DNA of 56,719 nt from Clostridium gallinarum (GCF_014836325.1 NZ_JACSQZ010000017.1:1-56719), one strand, 5' to 3'; numbered from the stretch's first letter, positions 18,731 to 27,473 are shown. Notes: generated from the sequence alone by a model not told the origin. Program-made: numbers and translations.

Positions 18731-19843
18731 ATGAGTAAAAATGCACCATTTAAATATGATATAGTTGGAAGTTTTTTAAGACCTGATTATTTAAAGAAAG
18801 CTAGAAAAGATTATGCTGATGGAGTTATCAATAAGAATGAGTTAAAAATCATAGAAGATAAAGCAATTACAGAATTAATTGAAAAGCAAAAAGAAGTTGG
18901 ATTAGTTTCAATTACAGATGGAGAATTTAGAAGAAGTTCATGGCATCTTGATTTTATGTGGGGATTTAATGGTATTGGACATCAAAAAACAAAAAATGGT
19001 ATTCCATTCCATGGAGAGCCTGCTTTAATTGATGATACCTTTCTTACAGGAAAAATCTCTGTGGATTATCATTCCTTTGTAGATGATTTTAAGTTTGTAA
19101 AACAATTTGAAGATGAGAATACAGTTGCCCGTCAAACAATACCTGCACCAGCACAATTTTTATTTCAATTGATTACACCTGATAATATAGATAAAACTAG
19201 AGAAATTTATCCTGATGAAGAAGAACTTATTAATGATATAGCAAAAGGATATAAAAAGGTAATTAAAGATTTATATGAAGCTGGATGTAAAAATGTTCAA
19301 TTTGATGATTGTACATGGGGAGTATGTGTAGATCCTAATGCTCTATTTATACTTGGAACTAACGATGAAGGGTTACAAGAAGTAATTGAAAAGTTAATTA
19401 GAGTAAATAATCTTGCAATTGAAGACAAGCCTAAAGATATGGTTATCAATACTCATATTTGTCGTGGTAATTTCCATTCAACATGGGCTTGTGAAGGAGC
19501 ATATGATAGAGTAGCAAAAGATCTTTTTAGAAATGAAGATGTAAATGCTTTTTACTTAGAATTTGATGATGAGCGTTCAGGTGGATTTGAATCACTAAAA
19601 TATGTAAGTGATGATAAGAAAGTTGTATTAGGTCTTATAACTACAAAATCACCTATACTTGAAAATAAGGAAAATATAATAAATCGTATAAAAGAAGCTT
19701 CAAAGTATATTCCACTTGAAAGATTATGTCTAAGCCCTCAGTGTGGATTTGCATCGACAGAAGAAGGGAATAAGCTTACTGAAGAAGAGCAGTGGGCAAA
19801 ATTAAAATTAGTAAAAGAAATAGCTAATGAAATTTGGGAATAA
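18731..19843 (+). CDS. MetE-like (YxjG/YxjH-type) cobalamin-independent methyltransferase family protein
   Basis: A 370-residue protein corresponding to the C-terminal catalytic half of cobalamin-independent methionine synthase. It opens PFKYDIVGSFLRP and has SITDGEFRRSSW, QFDDCTWG, and the zinc-site pattern H242-x-C244 (NTHICRGN) with C338 (SPQCGF). Short MetE-like proteins of the YxjG/YxjH type transfer methyl groups to homocysteine or related thiols; whether the donor here is methyl-folate is unknown because the N-terminal MetE half is absent. It has a GAGGAGAG ribosome binding site. No S-box is seen upstream, unlike metI-metC in this window, so regulation may come from the adjacent LysR protein. 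Confidence 0.85.
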   Translation: MSKNAPFKYDIVGSFLRPDYLKKARKDYADGVINKNELKIIEDKAITELIEKQKEVGLVSITDGEFRRSSWHLDFMWGFNGIGHQKTKNGIPFHGEPALIDDTFLTGKISVDYHSFVDDFKFVKQFEDENTVARQTIPAPAQFLFQLITPDNIDKTREIYPDEEELINDIAKGYKKVIKDLYEAGCKNVQFDDCTWGVCVDPNALFILGTNDEGLQEVIEKLIRVNNLAIEDKPKDMVINTHICRGNFHSTWACEGAYDRVAKDLFRNEDVNAFYLEFDDERSGGFESLKYVSDDKKVVLGLITTKSPILENKENIINRIKEASKYIPLERLCLSPQCGFASTEEGNKLTEEEQWAKLKLVKEIANEIWE

Positions 19844-19876
19844 TAGATAAGTTAATATAGCTAAATATATAATTTA

Positions 19877-19904
19877 AAGAGTAGTATTCAAATACTACTC
19901 TTAT
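19877..19904 (+). terminator. Terminator after MetE-like gene
   Basis: AAGAGTAGTATT and AATACTACTCTT form a 12-base dyad around two bases (real loop four or more), followed by a short T-rich stretch. Confidence 0.75.
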
Positions 19905-19981
19905 TTACTCTTTAAAAAAGTTATAAAATATTATCATACAAATAACTTTTTATACTTTACATTATTCTATTTTAAATCATT

Positions 19982-20017
19982 AAGAGTTCATAAATACAAT
20001 TAACAGATGAACTTTTT
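19982..20017 (+). terminator. Hairpin plus T6 upstream of serine hydrolase
   Basis: AAGAGTTCAT (19982-19991) pairs with ATGAACTTTT (20007-20016), with one G:U pair and a 15-base loop, followed by T-rich sequence about 50 bases before the next start codon. It may be a second terminator for upstream transcripts or an attenuator. Confidence 0.5.
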
Positions 20018-20066
20018 TATTAAAAATGTTAATATATATTTGGAATAAGAATAGATGGAGGGATTT

Positions 20067-21242
20067 ATGAAAAAGAGATATTTACTATTAGGAGTATTAT
20101 GTGTTTATACTTGTATGCTAACATTAACTTCATGTACTAACAATACTATAGGTATTAGTAATAATATAATTGTAAATGAAGAGTTAAGTCAAAGATATAA
20201 AATTGATGAAGCGGTTGAAAAGGTTGTAGAAGTAGGATATGAAGGTTTAGAAAAGTTTTTAGATGAAGAGGCTTTAGATAAAAAGTTACAAGGAACAGTA
20301 TTAGTTGCTGAAGGGGACAAGATTGTTTTTGCAAAAGCATATGGGTATGCTGATTATGAAAATAATATAGAAAATACACTAACTACACGTTTTGCAATTG
20401 CATCAAATACAAAACAGTTTACAGCAGCTGTTATAATGCAATTAGTAGAACAAAATAAAATAGATATTAATGAAACTATAGATAAATATTTTCCAGATTA
20501 CAAATACGCTAATAAAATTACAGTGAAAAATTTATTGCAAATGAGATCAGGTATTCCAGATTATCTTAATGAAGTGGAAACATTCATGTTAGATGAAGAT
20601 ACTAAAAGTCTTTTAAAAGAATATGAAGATAATGTTTATTATGATAAATATGTTGAAGATGATAGATGGTCTAAAGAATTAATATTAAAGAATATGTATT
20701 TAACAGATTTACTTTTTGAACCAAATGAAGAATATGATTATTGTAATACTAATTATTATTTACTTGGTTTAATTATAGAAGAAGCTTCTGGGATGTCTTT
20801 TGAAGATTATTTAAATGAATATATATTTAAACCAGCTGAAATGAATAGTAGCAGTTTAGTACCATTAAATTTTGATGCTAAAGGATATGGAAGCAGTGAA
20901 TCAGGAATAGTTGTAGCTAATCCAGAATTTACTTATGCTGCTGGGGCTATTTATTCAAATATTTATGATATCTTCCGTTGGTGTAGATCTTTACATACTG
21001 GAGAGATTATATCAAAAGAATCTTATAATGAAATGACAACACCAGTTGATGATTATGGATATGGACTTTTTATTAAAGAAAATCTTATAAGCCATAGTGG
21101 TTTTATAGATGGATTTACCTCAAATACTGAATATGATATAGAAAAAGATCGTACTATAATAGTCTTAGAAAATATTGGACCAGAAAATGATGTTTTAGAT
21201 GCAAAATATCATACAAGTTTAATAAGAGAATATTTAAATTAA
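20067..21242 (+). CDS. Beta-lactamase-family serine hydrolase lipoprotein
   Basis: A 391-residue protein of the class C beta-lactamase/PBP4*-like family (serine-type peptidase or esterase). An ATG at 20055 overlaps the GGAGGG site, so the start is taken at 20067. A lipobox LTSC puts the lipidated Cys at residue 23, so it is anchored outside the membrane. The active-site motifs are all present: S113-x-x-K116 (SNTK), Y225-x-N227 (YCN) and H343-S-G345. Members act on D-Ala peptides or small esters; the substrate cannot be read here. Between residues 150 and 220 lies an acidic insertion (LKEYEDNVYYDKYVEDD). It is a single-gene unit. Confidence 0.88.
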   Translation: MKKRYLLLGVLCVYTCMLTLTSCTNNTIGISNNIIVNEELSQRYKIDEAVEKVVEVGYEGLEKFLDEEALDKKLQGTVLVAEGDKIVFAKAYGYADYENNIENTLTTRFAIASNTKQFTAAVIMQLVEQNKIDINETIDKYFPDYKYANKITVKNLLQMRSGIPDYLNEVETFMLDEDTKSLLKEYEDNVYYDKYVEDDRWSKELILKNMYLTDLLFEPNEEYDYCNTNYYLLGLIIEEASGMSFEDYLNEYIFKPAEMNSSSLVPLNFDAKGYGSSESGIVVANPEFTYAAGAIYSNIYDIFRWCRSLHTGEIISKESYNEMTTPVDDYGYGLFIKENLISHSGFIDGFTSNTEYDIEKDRTIIVLENIGPENDVLDAKYHTSLIREYLN

Positions 21243-21250
21243 TAACACCA

Positions 21251-21340
21251 TGTCAAGTAGACTGAAATAATATAAAATTACATCACTAAGGTATAGCTCT
21301 TATATTCAATAGGAGCCATGCCTTTTAATTTTTTTAAGAC
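21251..21340 (-). mobile_element. Remnant of an IS3-family element (3' end)
   Basis: On the minus strand, codons from 21340 to the TAA at 21280-21278 read VLKKLKGMAPIEYKSYTLVM, the typical C-terminal end of IS3-family (IS150-like) transposases, whose ends read like KGMSPVEYR. After the stop, 30 bases lead to TGTCAAGTAGACTG (21251-21264 on the plus strand), which resembles a terminal inverted repeat. The rest of the transposase and the other end are missing, so this is a scar. Confidence 0.6.
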
Positions 21341-21365
21341 TTAGTTTTTTAGCTAAGTCTTTTTA
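21336..21365 (+). terminator. Terminator downstream of IS3 scar
   Basis: AAGACTTAG (21336-21344) pairs with CTAAGTCTT (21353-21361), an 8-base loop and a T-run. It likely serves the serine hydrolase transcript. Confidence 0.85.
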
Positions 21366-21527
21366 ATTATTTATAAGTAATTAAATTGTAGATATGAATA
21401 ATAAAATATCGAAATTCTCCAATTAATTTTAAGTTTAGTATAAAAATTAGTTAAAATCATTGTAAAAAACAATATAAAATGGTATAAAATATAAGAGGGA
21501 GATATTATATATAAGGAGGCATATTTT

Positions 21528-22037
21528 ATGTTAAGTGAAAGATTATTAAAGGCATTAAAGGATCAAGTTAATTTTGAATTTTATTCTTCTTATACATATC
21601 TTGCAATGGCTGGATATTGTGAATCAATAGATTTAGCTGGTTTTGCGAACTTTTTTAGAGTTCAAGCAAAAGAAGAATTAGATCATGCTATGAAAATATA
21701 TGATTATATATATCAAAAAAATGGATCAGTTGTCTTAGAACAAATAGATAAGCCAAAAGCAGAATATGATGGAATAATTGATGTATTTGAAAAGGGCTAT
21801 GAACATGAGCAATTAGTTACTAAGAAGATTTATGAATTAACAGATATTGCTTATGAGGAAAGAGAACATTCAACTATTAGTTTATTAAAGTGGTTTATAG
21901 ATGAGCAAGTTGAAGAAGAAAATAGTTTTAGCTCATTAGTAAAGAGAGTCAGAAGAATTGAAGATAATCCTGCTGGACTTTATTTAATGGACGATGAATT
22001 AGCTGCAAGGGTTTATACATCAAATACAAGCAAATAA
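21528..22037 (+). CDS. ftnA: Ferritin
   Basis: A 169-residue bacterial ferritin of standard length with a strong AAGGAGG site. The ferroxidase ligands are in place: Glu17 (NFEFYSSYTY), Glu50 and His53 (KEELDHAMK), and Glu94 (YEHEQLV), plus the EEENSF helix. It forms 24-subunit cages that oxidise and store iron in the cytoplasm. There is no heme-binding Met pattern of bacterioferritin. It is a single-gene unit between an IS scar and a terminator; I did not find a clear Fur or PerR box. Confidence 0.95.
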   Translation: MLSERLLKALKDQVNFEFYSSYTYLAMAGYCESIDLAGFANFFRVQAKEELDHAMKIYDYIYQKNGSVVLEQIDKPKAEYDGIIDVFEKGYEHEQLVTKKIYELTDIAYEEREHSTISLLKWFIDEQVEEENSFSSLVKRVRRIEDNPAGLYLMDDELAARVYTSNTSK

Positions 22038-22043
22038 TTACAT

Positions 22044-22072
22044 AAAAAGGAGTCAATATTTGACTTCTTTTT
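22044..22072 (+). terminator. Terminator after ferritin
   Basis: AAAAAGGAGTCAA pairs with TTGACTTCTTTTT with one G:U pair; the T-run forms the right arm. Confidence 0.85.
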
Positions 22073-22125
22073 ATATGTATTTTAATATTAAAATACTATT
22101 TAAATATATCTTAAGGAGGTAATCT

Positions 22126-22431
22126 ATGAATAACAATATAATACTTATAATTGGAGCTATACTTATAGTAGGAATTATACTTTCATTAGTGAAAAAAGTT
22201 TTTAAATTAGCTATTGTTATAGCTATAGTAGGTGTACTTTTATCTGGAAATTTTGCAGTAGGAAAAATAATAGAAGAGAAAGTTAAAAATATCAATATTT
22301 CAAGTATAGAGGAGATAAAGTCTGAGATTCCAAATTTCTTAAATAAATTTGTTAATGTAGAAAAAAGTGGTGATACAACAAAGGTAAATATAGATTTATT
22401 TTTATATGAAAAAACAATAGAAATAAAATAA
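22126..22431 (+). CDS. Small two-helix membrane protein of unknown function
   Basis: A 101-residue protein with an AAGGAGG site. Residues 4-20 (IILIIGAILIVGIILSLV) and 26-42 (LAIVIAIVGVLLSGNFAV) form two transmembrane helices; the C-terminal half (about 45-101) is a soluble, charged domain with strands at the end. I do not recognise a family. It stands alone between ferritin and a uracil permease. A role in envelope homeostasis cannot be claimed from sequence. Confidence 0.75.
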   Translation: MNNNIILIIGAILIVGIILSLVKKVFKLAIVIAIVGVLLSGNFAVGKIIEEKVKNINISSIEEIKSEIPNFLNKFVNVEKSGDTTKVNIDLFLYEKTIEIK

Positions 22432-22545
22432 TTTGTTTTACAGTAAAATAGAATCTATAAAATTTAATAATATTAACAAATTATTAAAAAATATGTTGTA
22501 TTTAATCGAAAAAAATGATATATTTTATAAAAATACTTTTAATTT

Positions 22546-22559
22546 AGTTCAGAGAAACT
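22546..22559 (+). promoter_or_regulatory. PyrR-binding-loop-like hairpin before uracil permease
   Basis: AGTTCAGAGAAACT forms a hairpin with hexaloop CAGAGA, matching the invariant loop part (CNGNGA) of PyrR binding loops. The stem positions that are C and G in the consensus are replaced by a compensating U-A pair. The stem extends to 7 bp and lies only a few bases upstream of the GGGAGA ribosome binding site, which suggests translational control by UMP-bound PyrR. Confidence 0.5.
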
Positions 22560-22577
22560 AAGAAGGGAGATAATATT

Positions 22578-23867
22578 ATGTCAAAAAATTCTGAGAATGA
22601 AATTCTAATGGTTGATGTTACCGAAAAAGTTCCTATGAAGAGAGCTATTCCTTTAAGTATCCAACATTTATTTGCAATGTTTGGATCATCGGTTTTAGTT
22701 CCAATATTATTTAATATTGATCCAACAACTGTATTATTTTTCAATGGTATAGGAACATTGCTTTATGCATTTATAACAAAGAAAAGAATACCAGCATACT
22801 TAGGATCAAGTTTTGCTTTTCTAGCACCAACTTTCTTATTATTTAGTGAAGGTTATAATTTCCAAACTGTACAAAGTGGATTTGTAATTTCTGGTCTAGT
22901 TTTTTCAATTGTTGCAATTATTGTAGGTTATACTGGGACAGGCTGGATAAACAAATTATTTCCACCAGCAGCAATGGGAGCTATAGTTACTATAATAGGA
23001 TTAGAACTTGCTACTACAGCAGCTGATATGGCAGGATTTCCTGTTGGAGGATCAAATTCTCCAGAGCTAAATCCAACTTGGGTTATAGTTTCTACAGTAA
23101 CTCTTTTAGCAGTAATATTAAGTAGTGTCTTATTAAGAGGCTTTTTAAAAGTAATTCCTATATTAATAGGAGTTGTTGTTGGTTACATAACAGCTTGTTT
23201 TATGGGGCTTGTAGATTTTACATCTATAGCTAATGCGGGATTTTTTACATTACCACAAATAAAATTAGCACATTTTGATATTACAGCAATCATAACTATA
23301 CTTCCAGCAACCTTTGTAGTAATAGCAGAACACATAGGACATTTAAAGGTTACTAGTAGTATAGTAGGTAAGGATTTATCTAAAGATCCTGGTCTTCATA
23401 GATCACTTTTAGGTGATGGCTTATCAACTATGATTTCTGGTATGTTTGGGTCAGTGCCAACTACTACTTATGGTGAAAATATAGGTGTTATGGCATTAAC
23501 AAAAGTATACAGTGTATATGTAATATGTGGTGCAGGAATATTTTCAATAATATTAGGGTTTTCTGGTAAGCTTTCAGCTATAATAAGCACAATACCTACT
23601 CCTGTAATAGGTGGAGTTAGTATATTATTATTTGGTACAATTGCTACATCAGGACTTAGAACATTTATTGAAGAAAAAGTAGATTTCTCAAAATCAAGAA
23701 ATTTAATACTTACATCAGTTATATTTATGGTAGGCTTAAGTGGTATAAAATTAAGTATAGGTGTTGTTGAGTTATCTGGAATGGGACTTGCAACTGTAGT
23801 TGGAATAGTATTAAATTTAGCATTTATAGTATTTGATAAGCTTGGAATTATGAATGAAGAAGTTTAA
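22578..23867 (+). CDS. uraA: Uracil permease, NCS2 family
   Basis: A 429-residue integral membrane protein, the same length as E. coli UraA, with about 14 hydrophobic segments. It carries family hallmarks QHLFAMFGSSVLVP in helix 1, YLGSSFAFLAP in helix 3, AEHIGHL in helix 8 and SVPTTTYGENIGVMALT in helix 10, the region that binds uracil and the proton. It imports uracil by proton symport. The PyrR-loop-like hairpin upstream supports pyrimidine control and a uracil rather than xanthine substrate. It is followed by a strong terminator, so it is monocistronic. Confidence 0.9.
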   Translation: MSKNSENEILMVDVTEKVPMKRAIPLSIQHLFAMFGSSVLVPILFNIDPTTVLFFNGIGTLLYAFITKKRIPAYLGSSFAFLAPTFLLFSEGYNFQTVQSGFVISGLVFSIVAIIVGYTGTGWINKLFPPAAMGAIVTIIGLELATTAADMAGFPVGGSNSPELNPTWVIVSTVTLLAVILSSVLLRGFLKVIPILIGVVVGYITACFMGLVDFTSIANAGFFTLPQIKLAHFDITAIITILPATFVVIAEHIGHLKVTSSIVGKDLSKDPGLHRSLLGDGLSTMISGMFGSVPTTTYGENIGVMALTKVYSVYVICGAGIFSIILGFSGKLSAIISTIPTPVIGGVSILLFGTIATSGLRTFIEEKVDFSKSRNLILTSVIFMVGLSGIKLSIGVVELSGMGLATVVGIVLNLAFIVFDKLGIMNEEV

Positions 23868-23890
23868 AATTAATATTATCAATTAGTTAA

Positions 23891-23930
23891 AACCTACATA
23901 ATAGATTTTAAGATCTATTATGTAGGTTTT
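23891..23930 (+). terminator. Terminator after uracil permease
   Basis: A perfect 16-bp stem (23891-23906 with 23913-23928, core ACCTACATAATAG) and T-run. Confidence 0.95.
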
Positions 23931-23990
23931 TGTATTTATATAAGTATTTTTATACATAATATTATTAATAAATTAAAAGGTGGAGATAAA

Positions 23991-24155
23991 ATGTATAAAT
24001 GTAGATATTGTAAAAAAGAGTTAAATGAAAATAGATTTGAAAACAAAGTAGGAGTATTTTGCAGTGAAGAGCACTATACAAAATACTTAGATAGTTTAAG
24101 CAATGAAGAATACATAGAACTTCAAAATAAATTTTGTGTTTGTAGTGATGAGTAA
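23991..24155 (+). CDS. 54-residue zinc-finger protein
   Basis: A small gene with an AAAGGTGGAG site eight bases before the ATG. It encodes MYKCRYCKKEL at the N-terminus, a second Cys at GVFCSEEHYTKYL in the middle and FCVCSDE at the end. The CxxC plus C-SxE-H pattern is that of a small treble-clef or zinc-ribbon finger such as the DUF2116-like proteins. It may bind nucleic acid or protein. It lies between a uracil permease and an EamA transporter, with no terminator before the latter, so it could share a transcript with it. Confidence 0.7.
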   Translation: MYKCRYCKKELNENRFENKVGVFCSEEHYTKYLDSLSNEEYIELQNKFCVCSDE

Positions 24156-24240
24156 TTAAAAATCTTTAAATGATGAATTTTATATAATAATGTAGTAATA
24201 TATAATGGTAATATAGAATTTAATAATAGAAGGTGATTAA

Positions 24241-25125
24241 ATGAAAGTTAAAGGAATTTTACTTACTATTATATCTGCAATAATTTTTGGCTTTACACCA
24301 GCTTTAGCTAGTATAACTTATGGTCTTGGTAATAATTCCTTATCAATGACTTTTTATAGAAATTTCTTTGCTATTCCTTTTTTATTTTTAATACTAAAAT
24401 ATAAAAAGATTCCATTAAAAATAAATATTAAAGAAGTTAAAGATATTTTTATTTTAAGTCTAATAGGCGTCGTACTTACAACAGCTTTACTTTATAGTTC
24501 TTATTCATACATTGGGATAGGAGCTGCAACAACATTACATTTTTTATATCCAATGTTTGTTGCTTTAGCGTGTATGTTTATTTTTAAAGAACAACTAGGA
24601 AGAGGAAAAATAATTTCTTTAATATTAGCGTTAGTTGGAGTAGCATTTTTTATGGATCTCAAAAGTAATGGAAATATGATTGGTGCTATAATGGCTTTAA
24701 TATCTGGACTAACTTATGGATTTTATATATTATGGATTGATAAAAGAAATTTAATAAAAATGAATCCATATAAGTTATCTTTTTATGTAGTTACTTTTTC
24801 CTCTGTAGAAATGTTAATAGGTAATATTTTTGGAGGATATATAAAACTTAATCTACCTATAAAGGCTTATATATTAATTATATTTTGTTCAGTATTAGCT
24901 TCAGTAGTAGGAATAGTTTTATTTCAAATGGGTATTTCTATTATAGGCTCTACATCTGCAGCAATATTTTCTTTGTTTGAGCCAATTACTAGTGTAGTAA
25001 CTGGAGTTATAATTTTTGATGAAAATATTAATTTGCAAAAGCTTTTAGGCTGTATAATTATTTTTATATCAATTACATATTTAGCAGTAAATAAAGGAGA
25101 AAAGAATACAGAAGTTGTAGAATAA
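24241..25125 (+). CDS. EamA-family (DMT) transporter
   Basis: A 294-residue membrane protein with ten hydrophobic segments in two EamA repeats (about 1-135 and 150-285). It starts KGILLTIISAIIFGFTPALA and the second repeat ends SLFEPITSVVTGVIIFDE, the usual end-of-repeat motif of drug/metabolite exporters. Members export amino acids, purines or drugs; the substrate cannot be read. It has an AAGGTGA ribosome binding site and a terminator starting at its stop codon. Confidence 0.88.
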   Translation: MKVKGILLTIISAIIFGFTPALASITYGLGNNSLSMTFYRNFFAIPFLFLILKYKKIPLKINIKEVKDIFILSLIGVVLTTALLYSSYSYIGIGAATTLHFLYPMFVALACMFIFKEQLGRGKIISLILALVGVAFFMDLKSNGNMIGAIMALISGLTYGFYILWIDKRNLIKMNPYKLSFYVVTFSSVEMLIGNIFGGYIKLNLPIKAYILIIFCSVLASVVGIVLFQMGISIIGSTSAAIFSLFEPITSVVTGVIIFDENINLQKLLGCIIIFISITYLAVNKGEKNTEVVE

Positions 25126-25152
25126 AAAAGTGCGTATTTACGTACTTTTTTA
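25123..25152 (+). terminator. Terminator after EamA gene
   Basis: TAAAAAAGTGCGTA pairs with TACGTACTTTTTTA with one G:U pair; the right arm provides the U-run. Confidence 0.9.
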
Positions 25153-25159
25153 TTATTTA

Positions 25160-25336
25160 GGAAATTATATCTATAGACAAATTGTAGATAGCTTTATAAG
25201 AGTAGTAAAATTCGTAGTGTAAGAATTAGCACCTTAATAATTTCCTTCCTTCAGTTTACAAAGAGATAAACATTGTATGACGGTGACTTGGAGAGCATGC
25301 GACGGAAAAAGGAATATAATGTTTATCTATTTTTTT
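25160..25336 (+). ncRNA. Structured RNA or leader of unknown class with terminator
   Basis: A 9-bp closing helix GGAAATTAT (25160-25168)/ATAATTTCC (25237-25245) encloses at least two hairpins: ATCTA/TAGAT (25169-25189) and AATTC/GAATT (25209-25227). A second domain has an 11-bp stem AGATAAACATT (25264-25274)/AATGTTTATCT (25318-25328) followed by seven T (25330-25336), with a G-rich 43-base interior carrying two GACGG copies. GTTTA at 25254-25258 can pair with TAAAC in the left terminator arm (25267-25271), giving a possible antiterminator. I do not recognise a known riboswitch. It covers most of the 25126-25421 gap, ahead of a 124-residue orphan gene. Confidence 0.5.
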
Positions 25337-25421
25337 ATTCTATATATTTAAAATTATATTGAAAAGTTAATTTAGTACAATTAAACTTATAATAAAGTAT
25401 ATAAAAGAACAGGAGAAAGAT

Positions 25422-25796
25422 TTGGATAGAAAATTAATTGAAAAAATAATAGGTAAAAAGAATTATGTAGATTTAAATGATGAAATATATATTTTAAGAA
25501 ATCTTACTTTAGAAATGAGAAAGAATATCATATTCAAAATTGGATTTAGTAAGGACTTAATTATTGATATAAATAATAAGACAAGGAAATCTAAAGAGAT
25601 AATAAATAATATAATATATGGCTTAGAAAATGATAAATTTACTTTAGGATATACTAATAGTAAAATGTATTTACTAAAATATTTAAAAGATATTAATTTT
25701 AATTTAACTGGAATTTTATCTTCATTAAGTGAATTAAATTATGAAAATTTAATTAAAAATACTAATAGTCTAATAGATCTTTTATTGCTATTTTAG
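25422..25796 (+). CDS. Unknown 124-aa protein, TTG start
   Basis: The frame starts with TTG seven bases after an AGGAGA site and no in-frame ATG fits better. The product is soluble, basic and helical (KLIEKIIGKKNYVDLND, a KTRKSKEIINNIIYG segment, and a Leu-rich end LIDLLLLF). No family is recognised. It lies 85 bases downstream of the terminator of the structured RNA element, which may control it. Confidence 0.6.
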   Translation: MDRKLIEKIIGKKNYVDLNDEIYILRNLTLEMRKNIIFKIGFSKDLIIDINNKTRKSKEIINNIIYGLENDKFTLGYTNSKMYLLKYLKDINFNLTGILSSLSELNYENLIKNTNSLIDLLLLF

Positions 25797-25921
25797 TTTA
25801 ATTAGGAAAATTAAGTGATGTTATTTTTCACTTATAATAAAATTATATATAAATAATTTTCATATAAAGATAAAATATGGTATATTTATTATAACGTTAA
25901 TTTGTATAGGAGGAGTATAAG

Positions 25922-27427
25922 ATGGAGTTAAAAAATAAAATAGATGAGTTAAAGAACTATCTAGGTCAATATGAGAAGTTAGTACAAGCCCTAGGATTAG
26001 TTTACTGGGATATGAGAACTAACCTTCCAAGTAAAGCTGGAGAATCAAGATCTAAGGTAGTAGAGTATTTATCAGGTGAAGGCTTTAAATTAATTACTAG
26101 TGATAAAGTTTCTGAATTTATTACTGATTTAAAACCATATGTAAATGAAATGTCTTTAATTGAAAAAAGAATGCTTGAAGAACTAGAAAGAAACTATAAT
26201 GAAACCAAAAAAATACCAGAAGAAAAGTATGTTGCTTATGTAGGTCTTTGTAGTAATTCAGAATTAGCTTGGGAAAAAGCTAAGGATGCAAAGGATTTTG
26301 AAATTTTTAAACCATATTTAGAAAAAGTAGTTGAATTCCAGAAGGAATTTATAGAGTATTGGGGTTATGATAAAGATAAATATGATACTTTATTAGATAA
26401 ATATGAATTAGGTCTTACTACTGAAAAATTAGATAATATATTTTTAGAATTAAGAGATGGAATAATAGAAGTATTAAATAAGATTAAGGAAAGTAAGAAA
26501 ACTTTAAATCGCGACTTTTTATATGGAAAATTTGATGCTGATAAGCAAAAAGAGTTATCTTTATATATATTAGATAAAATAGGTTTTGATATGGAAGCTG
26601 GTCGTTTAGATGTTAGTGTACATCCATTTACAACTAACTTTGGAAATAAAGATGTAAGATTAACTACTAATTATCATGAAGATGAATTTACTTCAGCATT
26701 ATTTAGTACAATTCATGAAGGTGGACACGGTATTTATGAACAAAATATTAGTGATGAATTAGAATCTACAGGGTTACAAGGAGGGGCTTCTATGGCAATC
26801 CATGAATCTCAATCTAGATTCTATGAAAATATATTAGGAAGAAGTAAGGAGTTTTGCTCATATTTATTATCTGTAGCTAAGGATTATTTTGAGGATTTTA
26901 AAAATGTAACTTTAGATGAATTCTACGAAGCTATGAACTATGTTGAACCCTCATTAATAAGAACTGAAGCTGATGAATTAACTTATGGTCTTCACGTTAT
27001 TATAAGATATGAAATAGAAAAGGAATTAATTAATGGAAGAATTTCTGTAGATAATCTTAAAGATTTATGGAATAAGAAGTATAAAGAATATTTAGGAGTT
27101 GAGCCTAGAGATGATTCAGAAGGTATTCTTCAAGATATGCATTGGTCAGATGGTTCCTTTGGATATTTTCCAAGCTATGCTTTAGGTAATCTATATGGAG
27201 CCCAAATGTTTAATACATTACTAAAAGAAAAACCAGATGTAATGGAAAAAGTCAAAAAAGGAAATCTTACTGAAATTACAAAATGGTTAAATGAAAAGGT
27301 TCATGTTCACGGAGCAATTTATACTCCAGAAGAGCTAATAAAACAAATTACTGGAGAAGGACTTAATCCTAAATACTTTATAGATTACTTAAAGAATAAG
27401 TATTATAAAATTTATGATGTAGAGTAA
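25922..27427 (+). CDS. M32 metallocarboxypeptidase (Taq carboxypeptidase family)
   Basis: A 501-residue protein of the usual length for family M32 with a GGAGGAG site. The zinc motif HEGGH lies at 265-269 (STIHEGGHGIYEQ), followed by the family segments HESQSRFYEN and EADELTYGLHVIIRYE, where the third zinc ligand Glu lies. It removes C-terminal residues from peptides in the cytoplasm, with broad specificity. The end (GEGLNPKYFIDYL) is also typical. It is monocistronic with its own terminator. Confidence 0.95.
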   Translation: MELKNKIDELKNYLGQYEKLVQALGLVYWDMRTNLPSKAGESRSKVVEYLSGEGFKLITSDKVSEFITDLKPYVNEMSLIEKRMLEELERNYNETKKIPEEKYVAYVGLCSNSELAWEKAKDAKDFEIFKPYLEKVVEFQKEFIEYWGYDKDKYDTLLDKYELGLTTEKLDNIFLELRDGIIEVLNKIKESKKTLNRDFLYGKFDADKQKELSLYILDKIGFDMEAGRLDVSVHPFTTNFGNKDVRLTTNYHEDEFTSALFSTIHEGGHGIYEQNISDELESTGLQGGASMAIHESQSRFYENILGRSKEFCSYLLSVAKDYFEDFKNVTLDEFYEAMNYVEPSLIRTEADELTYGLHVIIRYEIEKELINGRISVDNLKDLWNKKYKEYLGVEPRDDSEGILQDMHWSDGSFGYFPSYALGNLYGAQMFNTLLKEKPDVMEKVKKGNLTEITKWLNEKVHVHGAIYTPEELIKQITGEGLNPKYFIDYLKNKYYKIYDVE

Positions 27428-27432
27428 AACGT

Positions 27433-27473
27433 AAGATACTGCAAATAAGCTTCTTTTATTGCAGTATCTTTTT
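27433..27473 (+). terminator. Terminator after M32 carboxypeptidase
   Basis: AAGATACTGCAA (27433-27444) pairs with TTGCAGTATCTT (27459-27470), then a T-run. Confidence 0.92.

Noticed and set aside
25159..25340. S-box on the minus strand (GGTGCTAATTC-like string)
   Set aside because: The GGAGGGACTGGCCC and GAAACC blocks of the S-box are absent, P1 does not form, and no minus-strand gene lies downstream.
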